Source of the DNA: Poecilobothrus nobilitatus
Taxonomy: Eukaryota > Arthropoda > Insecta > Diptera > Dolichopodidae
Assembly: GCA_947095535.1 (NCBI GenBank)
Contig: OX352772.1
Location: forward strand, 32,383,445 to 32,447,444
Length of the DNA: 64,000 nucleotides
Direction of reading: 5' to 3'
Shown: positions 45,540 to 57,651 of the stretch, piece after piece
Position numbering within the stretch: position 1 is the stretch's first letter
Layout: every line of letters begins with the position of its first letter
Notes under the pieces: model-generated
The model's database searches: none
What the model saw: only the letters and a program-made list of their open reading frames with translations
What the model was told of the DNA's origin: nothing
Program-made: the position numbers and the translations under genes

Positions 45540-45764
45540 TATTAATAGCACTCATTATTCCCTTACGATCCCATTCCCCCATTCATAGTCTCCATATCCT
45601 TGTTCTATCCTCTCCTATTCCAACTATTTAGTCAATATATTGCGTCAGCAATTAAGTGTTTCATCCTTTTATATTGAATAAAGGGGGAGATGGGTTTAGT
45701 CCTTAGACACTTGTGTTTTTCATCCCAGCTTCCTTAGGAAAAAAAATAAATAAAATAAAAAAAT
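45540..45764 (+). mobile_element. Possible retroposon 3' end
   Basis: A GC-elevated block (CCATTCCCCCATTCATAGTC, CCTCTCCTATTCCAAC, GGGGGAGATGGGTTTAG, CATCCCAGCTTCCTTAGG) ends abruptly in an A-rich AAAAAAAATAAATAAAATAAA tail. The shape fits a LINE 3' UTR with tail, but no coding sequence or target duplication is visible. Confidence 0.4.
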
Positions 45765-47084
45765 CTAACATTTTTTCCTACTATATCTAAACAATAGTTA
45801 GGTAGAATAATTATATTTTTATAATGGTTATTAACAAATAAAAATATTTTACAAATAAACCTAAATATTATAACATTTCCTATAATAATATTCATTCAGA
45901 AACATAATTAAAAAATATTACATACTTAACTTGTATTTCATAACACTATCATAATTTTTTCAAAAAATTTCCTCTTCTGCAGGATACATTAAAAACGAAT
46001 TAAGAGTTGAATTAAGTTAAAACAATAAAAGAATTAAAGAAATTTTCACACTACCACTGTTCACATATAAAATCTAAGTGTTCAAAGTGTTTCACTTACC
46101 GGTCTTCATTTTTTTCGACTCTACTTAAATAACAGCCTGTTATAATAATTATTATTATAGGTGTAGGTCCTAATCATTAAATATGTTATAAAATAATTTA
46201 TAATGTATAAGAAACGATATATATATAACAATATTCTATTTTTAACTTGAACTTAATTTGAATTCTACTTTTCATACCAATCAAGAACATTTTATGTAAA
46301 CGAAGTATTACTCTTAAAAATATATGTTTAGAGTGAAAATATAATTTTTATGTTATCTCTTTCTATCATCTTTTTTCCTTGCCAAAATTTCAACTTTGAA
46401 AAAAGAACAAAACAACATTGCCTAAAGTAATCACGTGTTCGTACACTTGACTACATTTTGGTTGCCTTTCATCATTACTTTAACTAATGTATATATACAC
46501 ATATTCTATACATTATACATATATACAAATATTTTTTCATGTGGTTGAAATTTGTGGAAGGTTAAAAAAAAAAATCAGAATTTTTATTGCTTAATTTAAT
46601 TAATGTAGAGAGAGAAAAAATTTTGTAAAATAAAGAAAGAAAGACAAAACATTAAACAGTTATATTATTTAAGTATAATATTAAAATGATTGGGTGACAA
46701 TATTTGAATGGTATTAAAGTGTAAAGTTGAAATGAATAATTTAATATTATTTTTAAATTGTCATACATTTTTTTTTTGCTGTCCTAATTTTGTTTAAAAT
46801 GCATATATATATATATATATATGGAACTTTTATTTTTCTTAAAGAAAATTTTTGAATGCTAATTAGAAAATTAATTTGTTTAATTGACCAGACAGTAAAA
46901 GTGATAATAAAATTTAAAATGGTAATAAACAGCTTGAATTGACTGCTTAATAACAATTAATTTGTTGTTAATTTGCGATTAATAGGGACTGAAAATTATT
47001 TTGACTTAATTAAATTTATTTTTTTTTTTTGGTTAAATTGAAAAAACTATTATAGTTGCTGATATATCCGTTTGCATTAACTGA
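45765..47084. other. AT-rich spacer
   Basis: (TA)n at 46803-46822. Nothing else recognised; short frames are noise-like. Confidence 0.55.
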
Positions 47085-47415
47085 CGACATATTTATTTTA
47101 AGTGAAGAGATTTTAATTTTAAGTGAAAATTTTTTACTTTAAGTAAAGCCATTTGTAAAAAAGTAAAAATGTCTTCAATTAAATTTAAAAAATACATATA
47201 TACTAGATTTATGTATATCCATATATTTATTTATATATACCTTATACCTATACTAGATTTATATAATGTATAACATATAATGAGATTTTTTTTTTATGGA
47301 TATATTAACTAAATTACTGACGTAAAGTGTCTTCATTTAAACCAAAAATATCTTCTCTTAAAGTAACAAAATTTCACTTAAAGTAAAACAGATTTCAATT
47401 AAAGTAAAAAAGATA
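47085..47415. repeat. Word-repeat tract of TTTAAGTGAAA in both orientations
   Basis: TTTTAAGTGAAGA, TTTTAAGTGAAAA, CTTTAAGTAAAG, then after an AT-rich spacer CTTCATTTAAAC, CTTCTCTTAAAG, TTTCACTTAAAG and TTTCAATTAAAG. Left copies are mostly direct and right copies mostly inverted, so the tract is a diffuse foldback. Confidence 0.6.
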
Positions 47416-48168
47416 TAATAAATAAAATACCAATTTTGAAAATCTAAATATTAATAAAAGTTAGGATTAATGATAATATTATAACAATAGATACAACAGA
47501 AATTGAATACTAAGTTCAAAGCACTTAATAAAAAAATAAAAATTACAAAAACAAAAATATTTAAAAGTCTTAAAAAGATTTTTTTGCTCATAATTTTCAA
47601 TTTTTTATGAAAAATATATTTTTCCGTAGGTTTCCGTTTTCCTGAAATTTTGGCACTTTAAATTAAATTTTAAACAATTGTTGTTTTGCTACCTTTGAAA
47701 ATAGTTTTTATGAGTTTATGTATGAGGTTTTTTGTTTGATTTTATGTATCAGATTTTCTGTTAGAATCCTCGTCAATTTAGATAAGTTTTTACTTTATAA
47801 TCAATTTATAATTTGTAGGTTTAATTTGTAATAATTAATTAGTATTACGACATCTTGAATGGGGCCCCCAAAACTTGGTAGTAATTACGTTTAATAAGAG
47901 ACGTTTTAAGAAGAAACAGAGAATAACCAAATATAAAATTAAAAGAAAGAAAAAGAAAAAGAAAGAAAACTATACTTCAATCAAGAAATATAATATTAGA
48001 TTAATTAATAAATAAATACAATAGTTTATCTGGTTTGCCTTACAATAGATGACGTGCAAATAGATTTAAATTATTTGTATTTGAAAATTTTGTACACGGT
48101 AAAAATAGAGTAAGTATTATAGCATGAAGTTATAACTCAAGAAATAAAATTAAACAAAATAAAGGCTC

Positions 48169-48820
48169 TACTATGGTAAATGTTGTACCAGCGTAGGACC
48201 AAATGTCTATATCTACAAGATACTTGGTGTTGCCACCTTTTTAAAAATATATATCCTTAATATCCAACTCTAAAATCTCTTCTGATTAAGAATCAATAAA
48301 AATAACCAAAAAAATTACAAAACAGAAAAATTTTTTTTTTTCATAAATGCTTAAACCTTCTAAACTCTACGATATAGACATAAAATATGTATGTACGAAT
48401 TATAGAAAATAATAGACCTTTCCAACAGTGTATAAATATTGGGGGGTTTTTTGGTAAAATCATGAGATATTTGGTTTTTAAAGAAAAATAAAAACAATTG
48501 TTCAAAAATGTTCAACTTTGAACTACAATATCTCCAGAACGGCAACACCTATCATCACCAAATAACCGTTAAAATATTTTTCAGATTACTATCTTATAAG
48601 ATAAAAAAACCGAATATATATATATATCTTACAGATTATCAGATAAAACGTTTTTTATATAAAAACACTAAAACAACAAGGATGCTTTCAAATGTCCTTT
48701 TCGCCCTTAAAGGATAAAATACGCCATTAAGGATTTATATTTTTGGAAAGGTGGTAACACCAAATATCTTTTAGATATAGTCATATTTGGACCTACGCGG
48801 GTACAACATTTACCATAGTA
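48169..48820. mobile_element. Foldback / MITE-like element with ~95-bp terminal inverted repeats
   Basis: Left arm 48169-48262 (TACTATGGTAAATGTTGTAC, GCGTAGGACCAAATG, TTGGTGTTGCCACC, TCCTTAAT) is matched inverted by 48724-48820 at about nine positions in ten, with one 2-bp indel. The ~460-bp centre is AT-rich and non-coding; short frames in it are unconvincing. Flanks CAAAATAAA on both sides may be a target duplication, but the edge is uncertain. The family is unknown. Confidence 0.8.
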
Positions 48821-49321
48821 TCCCCAAAATAAAAATACCTTGTGGACCCATAGCCTATTAATTTTGTTATGAAATAACACTTTAATTATATATTCGTCTA
48901 ATAAGAAAAAAATTTTCGGTAAATAATTATTAGGAAAAAAAAGTTTTACAAAAATTTAACTTTTAGCATAATCAAAGAAATTCCAATGAATTATCAATAA
49001 AATAAACTTCTAGGAATATTTCATTAAAAACAAAAATTTTCTTTCTTTTAATTATAAAATTAGAGATATTCTTTTTAAGTTAATCATAAACAATGGGTGT
49101 TTTTTTTTTTTTTTAGAATTTTTGACTTCATTTATAAAGCAGAAACAGTTTGTTTAGACATACATTTAATTTTTTGGGTTCGTTTGCAAAACATTTCTTT
49201 TTTTTTTTTAAATTAATTCTTATGCAATCTGTTATGATCATTTCAAATCAAGACAGAATTTCTCATTTATTAAAATTTGTATTATTGTTTTTTTTTTCTT
49301 TGAAAAATTTAATTAATTTAA

Positions 49322-49730
49322 AAACTTAACTAGCCATTCAGAACTCTGTACATTCAGTCTGTTTATAAAACTTCTATACCGTTTGAGATGCAAAAATCTA
49401 ATCGATAAAGTAAAACGGTAACAAGAAACAGCAAAAGTTGAAAAACTTTTTATATAGCCCCAACTGTTGTGAAACTAGGACTTCTTATACTTATAAAAAC
49501 TAGGAGCCTTATACAAAGTTGAAAAAACTTAACTATTAGCCATTCAGAACTCTGTACATTCAATCTGTTTATTAAACTTCTATGCCGTTTCAGATAAAGA
49601 AATCTAATCGATAAAGTAAAACGGTAACAAGAAACAGCAAAAGTTGAAAAACTTTTTATATAGCTCCAACTGTTTTGAAGCTAGGTCTTTAGCCTTATAT
49701 AAAGTTGAAAAAACTCTTAACTTCAAAAAA
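49322..49730 (-). repeat. Family P tail, tandemly duplicated (two 206-bp units)
   Basis: TAGCCATTCAGAACTCTGTAC occurs at 49331 and about 49537. The next roughly 150 bp (CTAATCGATAAAGTAAAACGG, GGTAACAAGAAACAGC) are nearly identical in both units. TCTGTTTATAAAACTTCTA with ACCGTTTGAGATG is the inverted family P tail. Confidence 0.75.
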
Positions 49731-51084
49731 TTTGAAATTTGATAAACCTAAACAAAAATATCGTCATTTTTTCCAATTTATCATTTAAATTTAGTGTTAT
49801 GTGAAATGAATATTTTCAAAATGTTTAACCTTTCTTGTCTGTTAAGTCCTTAAAGTTAAAATCTTGAAAATTTATGGTAAAATCATTAAGAATTAAAGTA
49901 GATTACATCAGAAAAACTCTTTTGTATTCTCTTGTTTTAGATCTATAAGAAGAAAAATATTAAAAATTTGTTCATTTTAAACTTCCAGAACCGGGATTCC
50001 AGTAAATTTTTAAAAGCTAAAATATAAGAATTTGAAAGTTAAACATTATTTTTTTTACATCTGCTAACGTTTAATTATATATGTTTTGCTTAAAATTAAA
50101 GAAAGTGTCTGCTAATTTTTCACAATATTCTTTTGACAATATTTTCCTTTTAAAATTGTGGTGTACGAACGCTATAGTTATGATTCTTATATGTATCATG
50201 AAATAGAAGTGTGAAACAAAATGTAACTCTTTAATCGATAAAGGCGACTGAACCCCTTATTTTCTTATACAAAAAGAACATTTTTTTTAATTTATTAAAT
50301 TACATATTTATCTGAAAATGCAAAAAAAAAATACAAAACACAACGGAAAAACTACAATAAAATTAATTTTAACTCTTAATCCTTTGTATCCTTTGTTTTC
50401 TTATCTTCAATCTTATCATTTCTGCTGAAATTTTTGTTTAATTCCTTACTATAAATAATTAAAAGCAAAATATTATTTTTTGTTTCACTACTTTTTTGTC
50501 AAATTACAACAAATTAAAATTTAAAACTTCAAAATTTTGAAATTAACTAAAGAAAAACAAATAAAAATCAAAAAACAAAAAAAGTAGTTAAAAGTTTGAT
50601 GAATTTTCTAATCTTGATATTTTTATTTTATTTTTTTTTTCAGCAAAAATAATCATAAAAACTAAAAAACGTAACTTAAATAAAAGGAAAAAAAAAGTCA
50701 ACATTAAATCAAGTAAACGAGAAGCGAAGGCACGAGAAAAAAATTAAATTGAAATGTAATGGGAGGTTGAATGGAGGCTGATATAGTTGCCAACAAGAGA
50801 GTGAAATTTATGTAAGAATAAAATTTTTATTTTTTATATCAAAAAAAAGAAAGGGAAATTTTTTTCTCATTTTCTACAATTAGATCTAAAAATTTACATT
50901 TATTATAAAATATTTAACAAAAAAAAACACCAATATATATATACTTAACTTGAAGGATTTGAATAACTCTTACTGTTTGAATTCCATATGTCCTCTGATT
51001 TCTTCTGCAAAATATTCCACTCTAAAAATATTTACTAAATCGCAAAGGAATTTTTTATCCGTCTAGTACCGTTTATCTATAACT
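49731..51084. other. AT-rich spacer
   Basis: No repeat shared with other loci and no coding signal found. Confidence 0.5.
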
Positions 51085-51440
51085 TTAGGTTAGGTTGACT
51101 GTCAGAAAGCCGCACTTAGACCATATTTGGTTCATTGTGATACCACATAAAAACTTTTCTATCCCATTCGTTAAAATCAATTTGAGGTTTTTGCAAAGTA
51201 AAGAATGCTCATTACATTCTTACCTGTTAGATCACTGAGGTTGTTGAAGAAATATTGTTCCAAATGGGTGTTTCTTTTTGCGGACAAGGCAGTGTATGTG
51301 CAAAGAAGATGAAATGTTGTTTCTTCTTCATCTTCAAAGGATCTACCTCTACGGTATTCGGCGACGAATAAGTTAAGTTTTTTGGCATGCTTCCCAATTA
51401 GACCGTGACGGGCGATTACCCATTGTTATTCCAATATTTG
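51085..51440 (-). pseudogene. 3' end of an RNase-H-type LINE (I/LOA/R1-like), 5' truncated
   Basis: The minus strand from 51425 to 51177 reads open for 82 codons without an ATG. It shows ARHGLIGKHAKKL, then EDEEETTFHLLC, then YFFNNLSDLTGKNVMSIL. This matches the last ~80 residues of LINE ORF2 proteins that end after an RNase H domain (pattern HxxIGxHAxxL ... CxxC..EEE..HxLC.C). The normal CxxC is changed to YRRG and the final C-P to T-Y, so the zinc-knuckle-like motif is broken. The stop is followed by a ~90-nt 3' UTR (TGGTATCACAATGAACC, GGTCTAAGTGCGGC) ending CAACCTAACCTAA, the short TAACC-type tail typical of such insect LINEs. Clade assignment within this group is uncertain. Confidence 0.75.
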
Positions 51441-51449
51441 CCCTTTTAA

Positions 51450-51505
51450 GAGAAATAGATAAATTTAATAGATAAATTTAATAGATAAATAGACAGATAA
51501 GTTTA
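51450..51505 (+). repeat. Short AATAGATAAATTT tandem repeat
   Basis: GATAAATTTAATA is repeated about 2.5 times, followed by GATAAATAGACAGATAAG. It lies just 5' of the truncated LINE end. Confidence 0.7.
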
Positions 51506-52886
51506 ATTGTCTTAAATCGATTTTTAGGTCATATCAATCTTGTGATGTTGCACGAGGTCAACTTTGACCATTTGTTATTTACAGTATCCTTTGTTTCCTT
51601 TTAAAGTAACCTTTTGCTTGTGAATAGAGGTACACCTAGTTTGCTTTATCTGACCTAAAATCTTAGTTTTCTGTTAAAAATTTTATATAATTACATAATT
51701 ATTACATAAAAGTTTAAATTTACAATTGGTAGTTAAATTTAAAAAAAAAAATCAATCTAATTTGAGAATGGACGGATTTATTCACCTAAAAATATTTATT
51801 TTATATTCTTCAGAATGCTTCGTATAATTGGATATAGTAACACATGTGATAACATTTTAATTCTTTTTAAGATTAATTAGGCATTTTAGAAGTACTACAA
51901 TATAATTAATCAAAAGCACTTTGATTCCTCCATAACATCCATCAGGTTTAATATAGAAATTCACCTACATAAACATTAATCTAACATAAATCTTATAGTA
52001 AAAATAGTAACTTAAATCTTAATTTTAAGTAGGTGTTTCGAATTTACTAACTTTTTTTTATAAAAACTTAACATTATATTAAACATTTATATAAAAACTT
52101 TTTATAGATTCATTAAAAATTTTGAATGTTTTTGCACCTTACTGTACTCATGCACCTTACTGTACTCACTAATAATATGAAAAATGAAAAACTTATTATT
52201 ACCCATACGCAACCTGAAGAAAAATTTTTAATAATATTTGGAAAATTAATTTTAGTATTTTTTTTTAACTCTTGTTTTTTTTTTTTGTTTTTTGTTTCTT
52301 TTTATGAAAACGAAAATTTAAAACATACATATTCCAAGACTCCTTCTTATTTTTTAATGGTATTTTTTTTTATAATATGTTTGTCGTACATATGTGAAAA
52401 TTATCCAAAAAAAAAGTACATATAAAAACATAACCAAATTCTTAGTGAACTGTAAAATTGTTTTTGTCATAATTTTTTTTTTTGGGATGAAAAAAAACAG
52501 ATATTACATAAGCATTCTGAGAATTCTGTAAAAGTTCGAAAAATGCGGGATCAGTTTTAAGTTTCCTAATTTCCTCAAAGACTTGATTTTGTAAAATTAT
52601 GAAAATTTTACATAAAAGAAAACAAATGAAATCAAATGATGGAAAATTAATTTTAATTAATAATAAAGTTATTCTTTATATTTTTTATAGTTATGTATGT
52701 AAATATTTTTTGTGGATTATGATGGATTAAAAAAAAAATTTATAAAGGATTTATGAAACAAAACAATTTTAAAGTAAAATAAACTTGTTTTTCTTTTCTC
52801 TTCCTCTCCTTTTCTAAATGATTTTGATGGTACCGCTATTGTCTATTTTTTTTATTCTTCGAAATCTAGTTTTTTACCTATAAAAG
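51506..52886. other. AT-rich spacer
   Basis: CATGCACCTTACTGTACTC is nearly duplicated at 52133-52168. The 99-codon plus frame at 52126 is F/K-rich noise. Confidence 0.55.
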
Positions 52887-53589
52887 TGAGGATGAGTCTA
52901 TATAGTTGACTTCGTGAACTCTAGGATACCCGTACGAACATAATATATATTTGCAATTTCCATTAAAAAAGTGATCATTTTTTATTAAATTTAAGATATC
53001 TGAGTTAATTAAGTATGGACTATGGAGATATTTCTGATTCTAAAATTTTGGAGTTAAATGACAGCTGAACACCTCCGTTACGGCAAACCGATCAAATTAT
53101 ACAGAAGTTGTTGCATTAAAACTTTGATCATTTTTTACAATTTTCAGATGTTTATAGCTTTTATGATTATCAAGATATGAGGATATAAATTTCACAGTTA
53201 GAAGAATCTGTATCACTAGACCAAGTAAATTTTACAGAAGTCTTTGGCATAAAACTTAACTTTTTTTTGTCTAAATTTCAGATATGTAGATTTGTTATAG
53301 GCACAGAGCTGAGCTAGCTAAGTTCGATTTCATCAAATTAACTTATTCAATTTCAATAGCGAAATTAGCATTAAAACAAAGTAAAATCTTAAAATCCTAC
53401 CTACATCATTTTTTGTGTTATCGTGCTGACGATCGAATGGCCGACGAACACACATAACTAAATGGACTCAAAATTCTAATCTGAACAAAAACATATATAC
53501 TTTTCAATACCTATATTATCTCCTTTAAAATATCACAAACGTGATGGTAAATATATTATATTCCTAAACTCTGTTCGTACAGCTATAAA
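52887..53589 (+). repeat. Family H repeat, diverged copy
   Basis: 5' end GTGAGGATGAGTCTATATAG, GGATACCCGTACGAAC; modules GACAGCTGAACACC, GAAGTTGTTGCATTAAAAC; tail AAATGGACTCAAAATTC; 3' end near TTCGTACAGCTATAAA. Complete in outline but eroded. Confidence 0.55.
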
Positions 53590-54449
53590 AATATGAAAGC
53601 CATTGAGTTCATAAAATTAATTAAAAAAACAAATACATTGCATATTTTTAGGACAAAATGTGACACAAAAGTGAATTACATAATTTATTTCGTGTCCACT
53701 TACGCAATTCAATATGAAAGTTAATTTAAGTAAAAACGAAAACCTGTTTCATTTTAATAATTTCGATGCTTTAAGAAAAAAAGAGTAAATTTAATAAAAG
53801 TAAGAAAATTTAAATTTAAATGAGGCGAAAGTAACATGTACATATATGTTATTTAAAAATTTCAATTTATGAAATTAACATTTTAGGAAAATTCAAAAAA
53901 AAATTTAAAGGTGAAATAAACTTGGGTTTTTAAAGGTAAATTTGTTTATGAAATTGATATATTTTATTTACTTGTTGACTTTTAGTCAATATTTCTAGAA
54001 AATATCCAGAAAAGTTAAAAAGAAAATTTTTTTTTTTAATTTTACTGAGTTCTTTTGTATTAAGAAATTCTTAAACAAATTGGAAAATACCTATATTTAT
54101 CTAGGTATCTACAGTTTTAATAACTTTCATTGGATCAGTAACTTAAGTACGAATAGAGCTCACTTATTAAAATATAAAAAATCAAAGTTCCAGTTAAAAA
54201 CAGCTCAAAAATTTTTTTTTCACTATCATAGGAGATCCATATAGTGCCTTTTAATTTAAATTAAACTAAACTTAAATTTCTTGACTTAAATACTCGATTG
54301 CATAGCTTCTAAGCACATTATGATTAAATGAATTTTTTTATGAAGATCTCTCAAGTTAAGTTACTTTTAATCATATTCAAAATATTTTTGCATAGTATAA
54401 ATCAAAATTTCTAAATGTTACTTCAAAATCCTAAAACAAAATTTAATAA

Positions 54450-55000
54450 AAAGGAGGAAAAATACAGTTACCCTTGCCAACTCTAAAATTTCTATATAAT
54501 AGACCATATCTCTCTAACATAATATAAACATTATCAACATGGGTTGTAAAGATACTCAAACCAGGTTGAAAAAAATGTATAGAGTTGCCTGTTTTCAACT
54601 TTGTATCGTCATTAATTCCGATGTAAACTGGGTTTAGAAATTTATTTAGCAACTACCCAAAAATATAGTTCTAACAAATATAAAACTTTGCGAAAGAATT
54701 TGCTCCTTACGCATTTTAACGCTAGTCTTTTTAGTTTTAAAGATATGCAAACTGTATTCAAATCTTGATTTGTATGACAACTGTTCGAAAGCATGATCCG
54801 ATCTCAACTAAAACCAACGTACAAATCGGATTATAGTGAGTTTTTTGGACGAACATACACGCACATATAGCTAAATCAAATCAGTATGATACTGATTCAA
54901 TTCACACCCTCAAGTCTTTAATTGCCATACCCCTAAGTATATGCGTTACAAACGAAAGAAGAATTTTAATATCACGACGAACTAAACATATCGTTGTACT
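54450..55000 (+). repeat. Family H repeat, strongly diverged or truncated copy
   Basis: AAGGAGGAAAAATACAGTTAC at the left edge; GTTTTTTGGACGAACATAC and AAATCAAATCAGTATGATAC at the right, then CGTTACAAACGAAAGAAG as in the family tail. A short minus-strand frame inside it is not coding. Confidence 0.45.
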
Positions 55001-55522
55001 TCCTTTTTTTAATGAATTATTATGACATATTAATTGTCATATATTCAAACATTCACTTTTATTGTTGTCATCCTAAACTCTTAAATGATTTCAAAAAACG
55101 TAACAAAAGCATCAACAAACAATCATAATCTGAAATTCCAATAAGTAACAAATTGAATTTCAAGTTGAACTGAAAATTGAGATTATAAACAACAACCTGA
55201 GACTTCCTTTAAAGAAAATATTTTAATTCACAGCTGAAAAATTAATTCAATTCTTTTTTATTCAATATGAAAAATGATTTCTAAGGACTCGTTAATCAGA
55301 AAATAAGCATATACATTTTTAAATGAATCAAAGAATTTGAGTAATATCAGTTTTTTTTTCTTAAGAAATTCATAAAAACGAAAACCTTGACAATTGATAG
55401 AGTCTATTCTCAACCAAAGCATAAAATTAAGTTTATATAACGGTGTTCATTTCGTAATTTCATATTAAGTAAATTTAATAAAGTAGTAGAGTTGCCAGAT
55501 TTTAATAGAAACATTTTTATTT

Positions 55523-55640
55523 TCTTATCCTTTCCACGCTTATAAGGAGCATGAGGCATCGACTAAGTTATTTGAGTTAACTTTAGTTTCTGGAATCAAC
55601 AGTTTGAATAAGCCGGCGGCAGTTTTAGAAACATAAGCCT
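55523..55640 (+). repeat. Family K dispersed repeat, diverged
   Basis: CCTTTCCACGCTTATAAGGAG, CATGAGGCATCGACTAAG, AACTTTAGTTTCTGGAATC, TTGAATAAGCCGGC follow the same order as the other two copies. Confidence 0.5.
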
Positions 55641-57171
55641 TAAATATAAAGTAAAATATTAATATTTTATAAAAGAAACGTATTTCTTTTGCAACCGATG
55701 TCTCAACATAAAAATCGTTATAAAAGTTTTCTAAATTTTACACCACATTACAAAAACACTAAGGTTGCATCAAATAATTATTTCTAAATTAATTATAGGA
55801 TTAATACAATTGCAGAAATGATTAATTTTTTTACATTAAGATCAACAGCGATTCCTACAGTGACAATGAAAAGTTAATCGTTAAAATGTTAATAATATTT
55901 TCTTTATGACCATGATTTTTGTTCTGTGATATATAAGAATGAAATAAAATTATATAGTTTTATTTATTATACATCTGATCTGCTACTATTTATTTCTTAT
56001 TTAGCACGATTTCTTAACGGAATGTCTGTGTAGTTTATTAAATCACATTTCTTTAGACCTGCCTTTACAGTCGTTAACAATTTTCAAACATTTTATATTA
56101 CTTATAATTTTTGTAGTTTAGTTGAAAAATACTCCCAAATTGTTTTATATAAGCAATTAACTAAAAAACTTATATTTTTACAATCTCATCTGGTAACCTT
56201 TATTTTGAATTCCTTTATCACGTTGTATTAACTTAAACCTTCTAAGAATTCCATAAATTTAAAATTGTGATGACATCACTAAATGATGACTTTAACAAAA
56301 CATCAAGCCAACATATTTGGAAATTTTATTTTGTTTTTTTTTTTTTGTTCGAAACATTTTAAGGAATTTCAGAGAATTCTGTTATATCACATATCTTGAA
56401 CAGTTCATTTTTAAAATTCTATATCATATATATTAAGACTATTATGGTATATGTAGTAGAGCGGAAGTGATGAAATCTGTTTTATAAGGGTTTTCTGAGA
56501 TGATGAATAACATGACAGAAAAAACAGCCTTCAAGAAAATCTCTTTAAGAAACCCCACTTATTTTTTTGACAGAAAATCTTATCTTATACATAACTTTCA
56601 ATTATAAAACGTGCGTAAAATTGAATTTCTATACTATAATAAAAATGCACAGATATGGAAGATAAATTTTTTTCTTTGGAATTAATATATAATTGGTTTT
56701 TTCAATCGGTTAAATCTATTAGAACAAAACAAAAAAAAATTGTTTGAAATTTTCTTTCGATTCAGAGAAAGCCCTGTGCATAATTCGAGATATATCATAT
56801 TTTTTAATTATCTTACAATCATTTTTTTGACAAATCTGAAACAGGTTAACAATTCTAAGTCAAGCAGGAACACATATACAAAATTTGAAATAAATCGGTT
56901 AAATCGTTTTTAACTGAGAATGAAAAAACGAAAAAAATCTTTGAAAAGCTCTTCTACCGTAACGTAGTAAACACTCCAATAACGTTTTCCTAACACCTAA
57001 TTCACTCGATCGAACCATTTAACTAGGAGAACCAACAACAAAATATTGGCACTTGTTTTGATGTCACGTACCACGGAAAAACTTATGTGCCGATAAAGGT
57101 TAGTGAACCGAAAAAAGGTTGACTTTTGAGGCTCATAGAGGACAAACAAAAATCAACTCTGTTTTTTATAT
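55641..57171. other. AT-rich spacer
   Basis: Nothing recognised; slightly more complex DNA at 56940-57130 has no sustained frame or shared repeat. Confidence 0.5.
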
Positions 57172-57340
57172 TTTTTTATTTAGTCTATTCCGCTGCCACA
57201 TAAATGTGACAAGAAAATTACACAGAATTTCCTTTTTAGTCACTATAAGGGGGAATTATTCTTACAACATTTTGTGGGATTCGAACCCACACTCCCTCGG
57301 TTTATACAACGTATTTTATATGCAATTACCGACTAGGCTT
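57172..57340 (-). mobile_element. SINE-A, minus strand
   Basis: Plus-strand reading: GCTGCCACATAAATGTGAC, AAAATTACACAG, AAGGGGGAATTATTCTTAC, then GGGATTCGAACCCACAC (inverted B box), and ACCGACTAGGC (inverted A-box end). The plus-strand short frame over this region is a shadow. Confidence 0.85.
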
Positions 57341-57651
57341 TTTATTATAATAGATAAAAGATAAATTATTGAAATGTTTTGATTCATTTCCTATGATTTT
57401 ACTTTTAAATTTCAAAATTCATTCCTTATCAAAATTAAAACTGACCTTCATTTGTAAGCTATCCAGAATTAAAAGGATAAACAACTATTAAAAAGTAATG
57501 GTCTCCAAAATATAAAAAATATATATGTAATGTAAAACCACTCAATAATGGTTAAAAATAGCAAATCATGATATTAAATGCTTAAATTTAATATACAATT
57601 TAAAAAAAAAAAAATTGATATCAAAAATATCATTCAAAAAAAACAAAGAGC

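Noticed and set aside
52126..52425. 99-codon plus frame with hydrophobic stretches
   Set aside because: The hydrophobic segments are translations of T runs; no further support.
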